Shown here one piece after another: positions 21,000-31,194 of a DNA stretch of 64,000 nt. The notes below the pieces were generated by a model. It was not told the origin of the DNA, ran no database searches, and worked only from the letters and a program-made list of their open reading frames with translations. Numbering within the stretch: position 1 is the stretch's first letter; every line of letters begins with the position of its first letter. The stretch is from Petaurus breviceps papuanus. Lineage: Eukaryota > Chordata > Mammalia > Diprotodontia > Petauridae. Made by a program: the position numbers and the translations under genes. Where the stretch lies: contig JAMXIF010001119.1 of assembly GCA_028583685.1 (NCBI GenBank), positions 1,053,277 through 1,117,276 of the forward strand. Direction: 5' to 3'.

Positions 21000-21243
21000 A
21001 TTCAGTCATGTTCAACTCTTTGTGATGCCGTTTGGGATTTTCTTGGCAGAGATACTAGAATGATTTGCCATTGCCTTCTCCAGCTCATTTTACAGATGAG
21101 GAAACTGAGGCAAACAAGGTTAAGTGACTTACCCAGGGTCACACAGCTACTAAGTGTATGAGTCTGTATTTGAACTCAGAAAGATGAGTCTTCCTGACTT
21201 CAGGCCCAGCATTCTGTGCATTATGGTGCCACCTAGCAGCCCA
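21000..21243 (-). mobile_element. Marsupial SINE, antisense, long type
   Basis: TTCAGTCATGTTCAACTCTTTGTGATG, GGGATTTTCTTGGCAGAGATAC, CAGATGAGGAAACTGAGGC and GTCACACAGCTACTAAGTG run to a GGTGCCACCTAGCAGCCC head. Confidence 0.95.
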
Positions 21244-21324
21244 CATAACAATAAGGTCTAGGAATAGAGACAAATGAGAAATAACACTCAATCTTCAGAC
21301 CCTAAACATCTTATATCTTACCTA

Positions 21325-21475
21325 ATACAAACAGCCTCCTAACTGGATTCACTAACTCCTGCCTCTTTTCCAACCTCATTGATCACATACATAAAAGTCA
21401 AATTAATCTCCCTCCAACACTGTTCTATGCCAGTTGTCTGCTTCTAAAAACCTCCAGTACCTCCCCATTTGGATA
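21325..21475 (+). mobile_element. Sense L2 internal fragment
   Basis: CAGCCTCCTAACTGGATTCAC, a GTCAAATTAATCTCCC block and CTAAAAACCTCCAGTACCTCCCC match the L2 3' coding end. Confidence 0.7.
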
Positions 21476-21479
21476 GACA

Positions 21480-21690
21480 GGCTTCATGGTGCAGAGAGAA
21501 GAATACTGTTTGAACCCAGATAAACAATCTGAGTTCAAGATTTTACTCTGCTTTTTTTATTAGCTTTGTGACTTTAGCTAAGTCATTCAACCTCTTTGGG
21601 CCTCAGTTTCCTCATCTTTTAAAATGAAAAGATTACAGAGTCTTCCTAGACCTTAATATTCTCTATGGCCTCTAAAGTCTTATGGAACTT
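21480..21690 (+). mobile_element. MIR SINE
   Basis: AATCTGAGTTCAAGATTTTACTC, TTGTGACTTTAGCTAAGTCATTCAACC and GGCCTCAGTTTCCTCATC are in sense MIR order. Confidence 0.85.
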
Positions 21691-22120
21691 CCTGTTTATT
21701 ATCACTGAGTCATTAATTATATACACTTTAGATACTCTCTCCTAATATGTATCTTTATCTTGAACGTATTTAAATCTTGTCCTTTTCATGAGTGTTAGTC
21801 TTCAATTAAGTGGTTCTCCCACAAAGGCTGCCCCAGGAATGGGTTCACAATGGCTATTCTATTAATACTCATTGATTCTGTCTTTCACAAAATGTCCAAG
21901 AAAGCAATGGAGGGTAAAACAGGGGGACATTTGGCCATGGTTTCCTTTTAAAACTAGCAATAATGAACAGATGTTTATTAAGCTGAACAAATGGGGAAGT
22001 CAATAAATGAATTTCATTTCTTCATGAAATTATTTCCCTCTGCAAGGTTGGTAGAAAGATATTCAGCAAATGATTAAGTGAATGGAAAGGTTTTTGTCCT
22101 TGCTTACTGTAACAGTATAT
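21691..22120. other. Unannotated stretch
   Basis: No gene. A weak L2-like end may lie near 21770-21870. Confidence 0.3.
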
Positions 22121-22121
22121 G

Positions 22122-22800
22122 ATCATGGGATTTAGAAGGTGACTTAGGGGTCATCTAGTCACACATATGGAATATAAGATGTGAAAGACACCTCAGAGGC
22201 ACTGAAGTCCAACCTGAACCCACACAAGAATCCTCAACTCCAGGATACAGAGCAACCCTCATCAAGCCTTAGCCTCTGTGTGTGTGTGTGAAACAGACAC
22301 AGAAACAGAGAGACAGACAGACACAGAGACACAGAGACGAGAGAGATACAGACACAGATACACATTAGAGAGACCAGACACACACAGGAGAGAGAGAAAG
22401 AGAGAGGGAGAGAAAGAGAGAGAGGGAGAAACAACCTTCTGCTGAGGGGACACATCCTAATCCTACCCTGGTATAACTCCCCTACAGTTTTCCCCACATG
22501 GAGCCAAAATCTGATTCTGCAGGTTCCATCCATTTGCTCCCATTAATGTTCTCTGAAGCTAAATACAAAACAAAGCCTTCTTCTGCAGGAAGTCCTTCAA
22601 ATACTTGAAGCTAGTTATCATGTTCCCCTCCCCCAAATCTTCTCTTCTCCAGGTTAAACATCGCTAATTCCCTCAACTGATCCTCAAGAGCCTTTACCAT
22701 CCTGTTTCCTTTTCTCTGAATGATGCCCAGAGTATCAATGTCCCTCCCCAAATCTGACATGCAGAAATGAAGAACATACTGAAGCTTGCTGTCCTCTCAA
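22122..22800 (-). mobile_element. Antisense CR1/L3 LINE, split by a GA-rich microsatellite
   Basis: The left part (22122-22275) carries GACTTAGGGGTCATCTAGTC and a CAAGAATCCTCAACTCC block. The right part (22432-22800) carries AAATACTTGAAGCTAGTTATCATGTTCCCC, TTCTCTTCTCCAGGTTAAACATCGC and CAATGTCCCTCCCC. These are the antisense CR1/L3 3' end. Confidence 0.78.
22276..22431. repeat. Complex GT/CAGA/GAGA microsatellite
   Basis: A GT run, then CAGACA-type and GAGA-type units over about 155 bases. Long simple open frames through it on the minus strand are artefacts of the repeat. Confidence 0.92.
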
Positions 22801-22804
22801 AATA

Positions 22805-22965
22805 TAGGAGAGTAGGAATATGTGCCCCCTCATTCTGGGCACGATAAGCAAGCTGATGCTGAGAGATGACTTGTTCAATATTATAGAGGGCAACAGGGAC
22901 AAAGCTAGTGTCTGATCCCAGGTTCTGTGACTCCAAATTCAAAGCCCTGGCTCCCATGACACATG
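22805..22965 (-). mobile_element. MIR SINE fragment, antisense
   Basis: A CTGAGAGATGACTTGTTC block, then GCTAGTGTCTGATCCCAGGTTCTGTGACTCC, is consistent with a diverged antisense MIR. Confidence 0.6.
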
Positions 22966-23204
22966 GGCACGGCTCAGGAAGAACAAGCCAGCTAAGCACA
23001 GTGGCAGAGAACACAGTGTTACTGGGTTCTATAAAGAGGAGGGTATTTTTGTGCCATTTGATGACTAAGAGATTGGTTTTTTAAAAGTCGTTTAAAGTCA
23101 AGGAGATGATCCCCATTCACAGCCCACAATTCCGATTTAAATTTTCCTTCATCACCCTCACCCAAACTGATCATTCCCTATGGTACTTCTTGCCTCTCCC
23201 ACAC
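22966..23204. other. Unannotated spacer
   Basis: No confident feature. Confidence 0.3.
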
Positions 23205-23445
23205 ACTTCAGTCAATCAATAAGCATTTATTAATCTCCTATGATGTACCAGGCACCATGTAAGACACTGAAGAAGTAATGACAAAAATGAAATTGTCCCT
23301 GCGATGCAGGAATTTACATTATTGCTATTTTTCCAATCTAATTTGATCCAACTCAATGCAATAAACACTTCTTAAACAGCTATTAAGTGCAAAGAATTGC
23401 TAGGTACTGAGGATATGAAGACAAAATGAAAAAACGGTTTCTACT
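23205..23445 (-). mobile_element. Two antisense L2 3' ends in tandem
   Basis: Each starts with an AATAA(G/A)CA(T/C)TTATTA-like block (23217 and 23361) followed by a CCAGGCACC or GCTAGGTACTGAGGATA block. They are independent truncated insertions or a local duplication. Confidence 0.68.
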
Positions 23446-23679
23446 TGTGTTTTTAAGAGGAGAATACAACCCTGGATTCTCTTCAGATACAGGGGTATTA
23501 ACTGTTCTTGCTATACCTGCTTAGTAAATACCTTGGTAACCCACCTCCCCCCACCCCCGGCAAAAAAAAGAATATAGTCCCTACCTACAAGAATTTGTGA
23601 TTTACTTAATAATGTGCTTCCTTGAACTATTCATTTTTCTCTTAACAGTCTCATCTCTCTAATGATTTTCTTGTGTTCC
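23446..23679. other. Unannotated spacer
   Basis: Contains a C-rich patch near 23546-23562. No gene. Confidence 0.3.
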
Positions 23680-24228
23680 TGTAATGGGAATGGGAATTTG
23701 AAGATCTTCCCTGTCTCTTAATAGACTTAGGGGCTAGTTTAAAGACTTTTCCTGCTTTGCAAGCAAACTCTGGCCCCTAATGGGCTGAATGTAATCACAT
23801 GGAGCCTGTGATGGAGGGAATTTTGCTAAAGGGTGCAACAGAGCCCAAAGGAAGATTCCCTGCTGTGAAGATAAACTCTGCCCCTGATAGGCTAAATATA
23901 ATCACATGGAACCTGTGGTGGGAGGAGTTTGCTGAAGGGAAGCAGAGCCCACAAGAAGCTGGTAGTCAGAGGTAGCAGGTCCAGGGGGGAGAGAGGAGCT
24001 CAGGCAAGGAGATAGAGAGGTTTGTGAGTAAATATTGACCTTGTATTGGTTTGTGGGAAGGTTGAAGGATGCTGCCACTCTCAGCATTATTATGGCTTCT
24101 GAATACTTTTGGTACTATGGTGGAATTGGCTCACTGGTTTTGGGATTCGGTTTTCTGGTGTCTAAATAAATGCTTCAGTTCTGTCCTCTATCTGGAGAGT
24201 TTGGTATATTTTGTGATAGAACATGACA
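23680..24228 (+). mobile_element. LTR-like fossil with internal 108-bp duplication
   Basis: About 550 bases begin TGTAATGGG and end GACA. A polyadenylation-like AATAAA lies near 24165-24170, about 60 bases before the right end, as in an LTR. Inside are two tandem copies of a unit of about 108 bases (23751-23858 and 23859 to about 23955), both with ATCACATGGA(G/A)CCTGTG. Tandem units of this kind are common in U3 regions. No retroviral genes flank it, so it would be a solo LTR. I did not find a clean target duplication and the call is tentative. Confidence 0.45.
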
Positions 24229-24264
24229 TGTGATACTTATAGTCACAGTCTTTATCATGATCTT

Positions 24265-24362
24265 GAGAACTATAAATATTGCATTGGTTCTACAGTCCCT
24301 TATACTGTGCAGAAGATTTTGCACAAAGTAGGTACTTGGGAAATATTTGTAGACTGATTGAC
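24265..24362 (+). mobile_element. L2 3' end
   Basis: CACAAAGTAGGTACTTGGGAAATATTTGTAGACTGATTGACTG is a typical sense L2 terminus. Confidence 0.7.
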
Positions 24363-24751
24363 TGCCAAGGAAAAAAAAGTACAGGACTTTTCTTCTATAA
24401 AAGTGGGAGTAAAGGAGAGAAAAAAGTTAAGGACAAAAGACAAATTGGTAAGCAGAAGAAGTAGTTGGGATTCAAGGGCAGCAAGTAGTCAGAGATCAGG
24501 ACTGAGACAGAGGAGTGAGTTTTGGCACCGAGACAAAGATAAGTAGCAAGGCTAGCTGGCCATATACCTTTTGCAGAGAAGAGTCTTTGAAGCTTTAGGA
24601 CCAGGCTATACCTAGGAAATCCCATTTGTATCACAATTCTGGTCCACTGGTAAACCCTACACTGTCCCAGTTCATTTGTTCCCCATTAAACCATGACAGA
24701 ATTCTGACCAAATGAGTCTGCTTTTCTATGTCTCTTTAAGACGACTGATGG
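24363..24751. other. Unannotated stretch
   Basis: Purine-rich at first. Overlapping small frames show no domain. Confidence 0.35.
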
Positions 24752-25235
24752 GATGGGCAAGTGGACTTCAGAAAAACCTGGAAAGATTTATATGAACTGA
24801 TGCTGAGTGAAGTAAGCAGAACTAGGAGAACACTGTGTGCGATAACAGCAACACTGTGTGATGACCAACTTTGATAGACTTAGCTTTTCTCAGCAATGCA
24901 AGGATCTAAGATAATTCTGAAAGACTCGAGGTGGAAAAATGTTATACATATCCAGAGAAAGAACTATGGAGCCTGGATGCAGATTGAAGCTTACTCTTTT
25001 CTCTGTTGTGATTTTGTTTTGTTTCTTCTTTAATGTTGTTTCTCCCCTTGGTTCCAATTCTTCTTTACAACATGACTAATATGAAAATATGTTTAATATG
25101 AATGTATAAGCAGAACCTATATCAAATTGCACACCATCTTGGGGAGTGAAAAGGGGGAGAAATTTTGAAGCTCAAAATCTTATGGAAGTGAATGTTGAAA
25201 ACTAAAAATAAATTAATTTTTTAAAAAAGATAATG
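24752..25235 (+). mobile_element. L1 LINE, 5'-truncated 3' end
   Basis: The last part of L1 ORF2 and the 3' UTR are easily read: GACTTCAGAAAAACCTGGAAAG, TGAACTGATGCTGAGTGAAG, AGCAGAACTAGGAGAACA, CATATCCAGAGAAAGAACTATGG, AACATGACTAATATG, CTTGGGGAGTG and GCTCAAAATCTTATGG. It ends in an A-rich tail near 25205-25230. It is truncated at its 5' end, as most L1 insertions are. Confidence 0.92.
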
Positions 25236-25244
25236 ATGATGGGG

Positions 25245-25408
25245 TCTTAAAATCATAATTTGAGAGCTAGGACCTTAGAAGTCATCAAGTTCAACCCCTT
25301 CATTTTGCAGATAAGGAAACCAAGGAATAGGATCACATAGCTAGTAAATGTCTGTGGCAGAATGCAAACCTTCTTGACAAGTGTCTACCACACCAAGCTG
25401 CCTCTAGC
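25245..25408 (-). mobile_element. MIR SINE, antisense
   Basis: GAGAGCTAGGACCTTAGAAGTCATCAAG, ATTTTGCAGATAAGGAAACC and a CACATAGCTAGTAAATGTC block. Confidence 0.85.
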
Positions 25409-25409
25409 A

Positions 25410-25915
25410 ACACCTCAAATTTATGTAGCATTCTGAGATTTGCAAAATGCTTTACATAGACTATTTCATTTGATTCTCACAGCAACTTCTAAGGAAGGTG
25501 CTGTTATTATCTCCGTTTTGTTGTCATTCAGTCATTTTGAGGCATGTTTGATTCTTTGTGACCCCATTTGGGGTTTTTTTGGCAAAGATATTGGAGTGGT
25601 TTGTCATTTCCTTCTCCAGATAAGTTTACACATGAAGAAACCGAAGCAAACAAAGTTAATTGACTTACCCAGGGTCACACAGCTGCCAAGTGTCTGAGGC
25701 CATATTTGAACTCAGTGAAGATGTGTCTTTCTGACTTCAGGCCTGACACTCACTCCACTGAGCCACCTAGCTGCCCATTTTACAGTTGAGGAAACTGAGA
25801 CCCAAAGAGATTAAATGATTTGGCTAGAGTCCCACAACTAGTAGTTATTTGAGGCAAGATTTCAACTCAGGTCTTCTTCTTCCAAGTCCAGCATTAAGTT
25901 ATCTATTACACCAAC
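25410..25915 (-). mobile_element. MIR-related SINE, split by a second SINE
   Basis: The left part (25410-25515) reads AATTTATGTAGCATTCTGAG, CTCACAGCAACTTC and TATTATCTCCGTTTTG. The right part (25776-25915) resumes at TTTACAGTTGAGGAAACTGAG and runs to the head. Together they make one antisense copy. Confidence 0.82.
25516..25775 (-). mobile_element. Marsupial SINE, antisense, nested
   Basis: A full-length copy: TTCAGTCATTTTGAGGCATGTTTGATTC at the left, GTTAATTGACTTACCCAGGGTCAC in the middle and GAGCCACCTAGCTGCCC at the right. It lies within the older antisense SINE. CCGTTTTG on the left and CCATTTTA on the right may be the eroded target duplication. Confidence 0.92.
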
Positions 25916-26334
25916 ACAAAACACTACTATTAAAAAGCTTAGTTTGAATTAAATCTTCTCTCTGGATGTTTGGCATCAGGTAGGCAAAATACTGAGATTG
26001 CTGATGGAATTTAAATTCCTGAAAACATTTGCTCTTTTATTTATTTATTTTTTACAAGCTGTCAGCATAATAGTGTCATAACTCATTTTCAGAGCCATTT
26101 ATAGCCTCACCCAGTGGCCTGTCCTGAAGTGGGCTGTGTGGAAACAGCCGCCTTTCCATGACTAACGTGCTCTATTTACAATGACAAGTTTATCACACCC
26201 AAGATATTTTTATGGATGTAACTCCAGCTTGTGTTTTGGTTCCTCTCCTGTCGTTGGCTCTGTTTTAGCACCCACTGCACAGAGAGGCAGCCCAGCTGCA
26301 TGGTTATTTAAACATGAATGGACTTCCAAATATG
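25916..26334. other. Unique-looking stretch
   Basis: No repeat recognised. The part 26090-26200 (CCTGTCCTGAAGTGGGC, AACAGCCGCCTTTCCATGAC, TTACAATGACAAG) has the mixed composition of a conserved non-coding element. Confidence 0.3.
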
Positions 26335-26545
26335 GAATGATAATAATGATAATCCCTTACATTTGTACACAGTGCTGCTTTGTGTTTTCCAAAGCCCGTT
26401 CAAATTAATTTTCTCATTTGATCCTCATGACAGCCTTGTGAGACAAAGCAGGCCAAGAGTTATTATCTTCATTTTACAGGTGAAGTTTCATGAGAATAAG
26501 TGACCTACCTAAAGTCACAGAGTAATTTAAAAGGTTCCCTCCAAG
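26335..26545 (-). mobile_element. MIR-related SINE, antisense
   Basis: GATAATAATGATAATCCCTTACATTTGTA, TCTCATTTGATCCTCATGACAGCC, CATTTTACAGGTGAAG and AAGTGACCTACCTAAAGTCAC. Confidence 0.8.
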
Positions 26546-26559
26546 GCTTGCCTTGCACC

Positions 26560-26820
26560 CTCCTCCACAGGGTACTTTCTAAAGACCTTTTCTTCCTCCC
26601 TGTCCCCCAGTGCTCTCTCTTCCAATCCCAAAATTATTTTGTGTTTACTTTGCAAGTAATTTTATGCACTTATCTCTGGACAGCTACCTCTGTCTCAGAG
26701 CAGAGAGTATAAGCTCCTTGAGTCAGGAAGTATTGCAGTTCTGTCTTTGTATCCTAAGTACCTAGCTTGGTGGCTGAATATATTAGGTGCCTAAGAAGTA
26801 CCTGAATTGAACTAGCAAAG
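26560..26820 (+). mobile_element. Sense L2 LINE 3' end
   Basis: TGTGTTTACTTTGCAAG, TATAAGCTCCTTGAGTCAGG, TTTGTATCCTAAGTACCTAGC and the terminal ATTAGGTGCCTAAGAAGTACC are in order. Confidence 0.78.
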
Positions 26821-27019
26821 TTTCAAATAGAACCTGTTTTCCTGCCTAGTCCGAAGACCTTTCCTGTTCATCTTGTTGTCTTTTTGAGGCTAGGGAGTTT
26901 CCTTACAGAACATGGAGCTCTCTCAAAAAGTGGGCATGATTGCAGAAAAAGAAGCCTTAATATGGAAGACGAACATTGAAACATGAACAGTACCACTTAC
27001 CAATACAAAGATTCACAGG

Positions 27020-27195
27020 TGGTGAAACTGGTATAGAATTCTGGGGTCATTTAGTCAAACCTCTTTCTTTTAACAAATGAATTCACTAAGGCTCACCAAG
27101 GTTGCCATAGGTCATGAAGGTAAGGAGTAGAATCTACCTTCTCTGATACAATTTTAGCATTCTGGGCATACTGTGGTGCTGTTTACTACACGATA
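27020..27195 (-). mobile_element. MIR SINE, antisense, diverged
   Basis: GTCATTTAGTCAAACCTC, a GCCATAGGTCATGAAGG block and an ATACTGTGGTGCTG head follow antisense MIR order. Confidence 0.6.
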
Positions 27196-27199
27196 GTGT

Positions 27200-27600
27200 A
27201 GTGTTGGAGTGATAATGTGGTTTTAACCCCAGATCCTCCCTATTAACCAAGACCTTTATGCACAAGGAAAATCTCCAATTAGAGACATAAAGACTCCAAA
27301 AAAGTCATGTTAATTCCACCAATGCCGTCTTCGATTGGGGCTGGGACCAAGAGAAAAAAGGAGACTAGAGGAAGGAGTGGAATATATCATACTTAAGGAT
27401 TGTTTCCTTCTATAACCAATGGTATGGACACAATCAATTTAACACAATTGGATCTCCTATTGTTAGATTACCAAGGAATTGGTTAAATATCAACAACAAC
27501 GACATTTACATGGAAGGAGACATGAAGCAGATTTAGACAGTGTCTACAAGATGCCAAAACAACTGGATGAAAAGTGGGGAATCCAGTAACTACTCAGAAG
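27200..27600. other. Unannotated stretch
   Basis: No gene or recognised repeat. Confidence 0.35.
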
Positions 27601-27604
27601 AAGC

Positions 27605-27858
27605 TAGGTGGCTTGGTGGAAAGAGCCCTGGACCTGGAATCCGGTAGACCTGAGTTCAAAGCTGGCCTCAAGTATTTGCTAACTTTGTGACCCTGGGTAA
27701 GTAACTTAACCTTAGTCTGCCTCAGTTTCCAAATCTGTGAAACAGAGATAATAAGAACACTTACTTCAAAGGGTTGCTGTGAGAATATGATGAGATGTTT
27801 GTAAAAGCACTTTATAAACTTTAAAGTGCTATATAAATGCTAATTTATTGTTACTATT
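27605..27858 (+). mobile_element. MIR-related SINE
   Basis: Head AAGCTAGGTGGCTTGGTGGAAAGAGC, then GACCTGAGTTCAAAGC, GTAAGTAACTTAACC, and 3' part GTTGCTGTGAGAATATGATG...GCTATATAAATGCTAATTTATTGTT. Confidence 0.9.
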
Positions 27859-27859
27859 C

Positions 27860-28065
27860 ACTCTGATACTTAGAACTTTGTAGTTACATAAATTTTCTCA
27901 GAAAATCCTCATAACAGATAGCATGTATTATATCTCTATTTTACAGATGAGGAAGATGAGACTCAAAGAGGTTGTATCTATCATTCAAAGTAACTGTCAG
28001 GACTGGATCTCCAATGCAGACCTTTTGTCCAAGTCCAGAGCTCTTTCTATAACACTGTGATATCT
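27860..28065 (-). mobile_element. MIR SINE, antisense
   Basis: TTTCTCAGAAAATCCTCATAAC, CTATTTTACAGATGAGGAAGATGAG and AGTAACTGTCAGGACTGGATCTCC. Together with the previous SINE it forms a tail-to-tail pair. Confidence 0.78.
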
Positions 28066-28634
28066 CCAGCTTACCCACATAACTCTGAAATATAAAATTT
28101 TTGGACTCATCTGGATAATGAAGGATTTGTAGGCCAAATTCCCAACTAATTGACTGAACCTTTCCCCTTTATTGAACTGTTTTGGCATCCCCTAGGCATG
28201 ACCTTAGCAGATGTGTGGGAATTTGAATCAGTGGTCCCTTTGTCGTTGCTAAAAGCACATACTGAACAAAATTTCACCACAGCAGCCTTACTAGCTTCCT
28301 TCTGGAGCCAAACTATAATCCCATAATTAACAAAATTCTGCTACTTTAACTGAGTAGAAGCAATGGATTTGGCATGTCACTAGCTCATTTTTCAGTGGTT
28401 TTAAGGAGTGAGCTGAAAGCAAGCTGTGTGGGCCAAGTGTTGTGGGGTGACAACCAGGGGCCTGTCTATCCAGACTCCTGGGGCCTTCCTGAGAAAGCAA
28501 GAACAGCTGCTCACGTCCAAATGGCCTCACATCATAAATACAAAGAGCATCACAGACGTCCTTTTAAAAAATGTGTTGCCTAGTCATTGTCGACGCGCTA
28601 AACTTGGTCATATACTGATTAGAGTTTAGCAAGA
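28066..28634. other. Unannotated, unique-looking
   Basis: Contains a small patch of CpGs (GTCGACGCGC near 28590) in an otherwise CpG-poor window. The overlapping frames at 28327-28629 show no domain. Confidence 0.35.
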
Positions 28635-28770
28635 ATCAGAACGGTGAGAGAAGGCTTCCAGGAGGAGGTGAGACTGAAGCTGGGCTTTAAAGGTCAGGCA
28701 AGCTTTAAATAGGCATATGGGGAGAGGAGAAAGCATTCCAGGTTGAGTGATGGCTGTACAGTCCTGGGTC
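28635..28770 (-). mobile_element. Antisense L2 fragment
   Basis: GAGAAGGCTTCCAGGAGGAGGTGAGACTGAAGC, GGCTTTAAAGG and AAAGCATTCCAGGTTG match antisense L2 3' UTR sequence. Confidence 0.6.
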
Positions 28771-29074
28771 TCAGCAGGGGTGGCTGAATCAGCAGGAGCC
28801 AGCAGGGTCTGCCTGGAACTATGTAGGGCATCAGTGTCAGCTGGGGGCGAGGCATGAACGCCTCCAGAATAAAAAAGAACTAAGCCTCCAGGAAGCATCT
28901 TGACTTCAGACAAAGTGCTAACTTACCTGTATTCAAGATCTTAGCTCTCAGCAGATACCCTTAGATTTTAATTACAACTAGCGACTAATCTACCCAGTCA
29001 TCATAGCCCCTCAGGTATCAGAGCCTCGATATCACTTTGGTAATAGAACATCCAAGGCTGTGAATTAAGTCTAT
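28771..29074. other. Unannotated stretch
   Basis: Nothing recognised. Confidence 0.3.
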
Positions 29075-29315
29075 GTTGGGGTAGCTTAGGTAGTGCAGCA
29101 GATAGAGCACTGGGACTGGAGTCAGGGTCTGACCTTGGATATTTATCAGCTGTGTGACCCTGGGCAAGTCACTTAACCCTGTTTGCCTCAGTTTCCTCAT
29201 CTGTAAAATGAGTTGGAAAAGGAAATGGAAAACCACTCCAGTATCTTTGCCAAGGAAACTCCAAATGGGGTCAGGAGAGTCAGACATGACTGAAACAACT
29301 CAACAACAAATACAC
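29075..29315 (+). mobile_element. Marsupial SINE, long type
   Basis: Head GGTAGCTTAGGTAGTGCAGC, body CTGTGTGACCCTGGGCAAGTC and CTCATCTGTAAAATGAGTTGG, tail CAGACATGACTGAAACAACTCAACAACAAA. It lacks a short stretch of the 5' part near 29130. Confidence 0.93.
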
Positions 29316-29668
29316 AGTAAGCAATAGGGTAATGCTTGCTGTTAGAATTCACAAAAAAAAAAGAATTAAATCTATGTCTTCCATCCTTCCATCACTTGAA
29401 TTTCCTTCTTCCCCTAGTGAGACTCTTCCCTACTCCCTACCTCTACCACCTAGGGATTTCCCTCATTACAGGTTCCATCTTGGGTAGAGTATGACAATAG
29501 TATGTCTACAAAAAAAGAAGCATGAATAAACATTCCTGGGACAGTCAGGAGGTGGACTTAACTAATTCGAAGGCTTTCCATTGGGAAGAAGTGAGAAAGA
29601 TGGTCAGTTAGGCACCATGGGGTCATATAATTATGGGCCTTGAAAACCAAAAACAGGCTTGATGTAGT
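29316..29668. other. Mostly unannotated; possible antisense L2 at 29560-29660
   Basis: GGGGTCATATAATTATGGGCCTTGAAAACC resembles an antisense L2 block, weakly. Confidence 0.3.
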
Positions 29669-30065
29669 CAAACACTCAGAGTCTTATAAAGCTGGAATTG
29701 GAATGGACATTTAAAATTTTGTGCCACTCCCTTAATCTTTCAACTAAGGCAAACAAGCTAGGCGATATAGTGCATAGAGTACTGGGCTTATAATCAGGAA
29801 GATTCATCTTCTTGGATTCAAATCTGGCCTCAGACACTTACCAGCTGTGTGACCCTGGGCAAGTCATTTAACCCTGTTTGCCTCAGTTTCCTCATCTGTA
29901 AAATGACTTGGAGAAGGAAATGGAAAACCACTCCAGTATCTTTGCCAAGAGAACCCCAAAATTGGGTCACACAGATTTGGGCATGACTGAAATTAATGAC
30001 TAAATAAAAACCTAAAACAAGGCCCTGAGATGTTAAGATACTTCCTCAAGAATACATAGAAAGAA
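29669..30065 (-). mobile_element. MIR SINE split by a marsupial SINE
   Basis: The left part (29669-29751) has AGTCTTATAAAGCTGGAATTGGAATGG. The right part (30008-30065) has AAGGCCCTGAGATGTTAAGATAC. Both are antisense MIR, and the SINE between them runs in the opposite direction. Confidence 0.6.
29752..30007 (+). mobile_element. Marsupial SINE, long type, nested in MIR
   Basis: AAGCTAGGCGATATAGTGCATAGAGTAC, CAGCTGTGTGACCCTGGGC, CTTGGAGAAGGAAATGGAAAACC and GGGCATGACTGAAATTAATGAC are all present. Confidence 0.92.
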
Positions 30066-30924
30066 AATTACTAGAGGTGTTTAGGTTTGGACAAAGTAGG
30101 CAAATTCACTGACAGATGAGTAGAAGTCATCTAGAGTTCTTCATGAATATAGATGCCTTTAAAAGGTATCTAGGATTGTCCCACAGAACAACTGCCCTGA
30201 GGTAAAATATTGAGAAATCTTAAAGTGAAGTGAAAGGTGATTATTCTGGGACATATGGTTGTTAAAGAAGTCTCTATCTCAGGCAAGAAAATAGTTCTTA
30301 CATCAAATCTACTGAAGGAAGCATGGTAGATACATGAAAAACCAGGATTTGAATTTTTCATTAGAGAATTGTTTTGGAATGCTGTGCAAGGAATGATTAT
30401 GAAAATTCCAGCCAAACATTTTGTATTATTTTTTCCTCTAAAAAAAAATAACAAAACCATGTCACAGAAATACATGCCTAATCTGATTTAAATGTGTTGG
30501 TCTGCCTTTAGTCTCTGTTCATGAATATCATAATATCATTAATAATTAAGAATCCATGGAAAAACCAGGCAGAAACAGAAATCATTTTAAATCTAATCTG
30601 CTATTGTTGTGAGTGTTTGTTAAGACTGTAAATGTCATGCTGAACTTCACAGCCATGATCTGGCCGATCTGAACAATTGCCTGAGCAGCCTGGCTGAAGT
30701 TAAATCTGGAATGAACAAACTCCCCAAATTGCAATATTGTTATGGGTGGCTTATTACTATTGTAGACCAGGATTTGTTGGCTTTCTAAATGTGTTGGAGA
30801 TGCTTATCTGTACTCAAATATTATACAGTCCCTCTCTCTTTTTTCTTCACTAGACCAAGCCTTTATCGGAGCATGATTAGTGATGTTGATGACTATGCTT
30901 TAGAGACTGAGCCAATTGGACTTA
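30066..30924. other. Unique-looking stretch
   Basis: No repeat recognised across about 860 bases. The part 30480-30740 has a mixed, non-repetitive composition with ATCATTAATAATTAAG and a CAGCCTGGCTGAAGTTAAATC block. It is a possible conserved non-coding segment. Confidence 0.35.
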
Positions 30925-31190
30925 AATCAGAACAGGCCATTCTTCAGGTCCCACCATGTCACTTCTCCCTAATGACCCCCACTAACATTAACATCTCCCT
31001 TTCTTACTACCTTCTCAGACATCATCTAAGCCAGATATTTTAATATCTGATGATACACTTTCTTTTCATCTGTTTCATTTGCATGAGCCTTGCCCCTCCA
31101 ACTAGAATCTTTGAGAGTGGGGTCCATGCCCCATCTTGTGTTTCCCCAGAGTACTCAAGGACACAAAGTCTTCAAAAGATTAATTGATTG
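30925..31190 (+). mobile_element. Sense L2 LINE 3' end
   Basis: A pyrimidine-rich body leads to CCAACTAGAATCTTTGAGAGTGGGG and TGTGTTTCCCCAGAGTACTC, the L2 terminal pattern. Confidence 0.6.
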
Positions 31191-31194
31191 AAAG

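Noticed and set aside
22234-22533. 99-codon frame with a serine/leucine-rich middle that might look like a membrane segment
   Set aside because: The middle is the translated GA/CA microsatellite inside a CR1/L3 copy.
28540-28630. Small CpG patch that could mark a promoter
   Set aside because: Only a few CpGs over less than 100 bases. No transcript or CpG island context.
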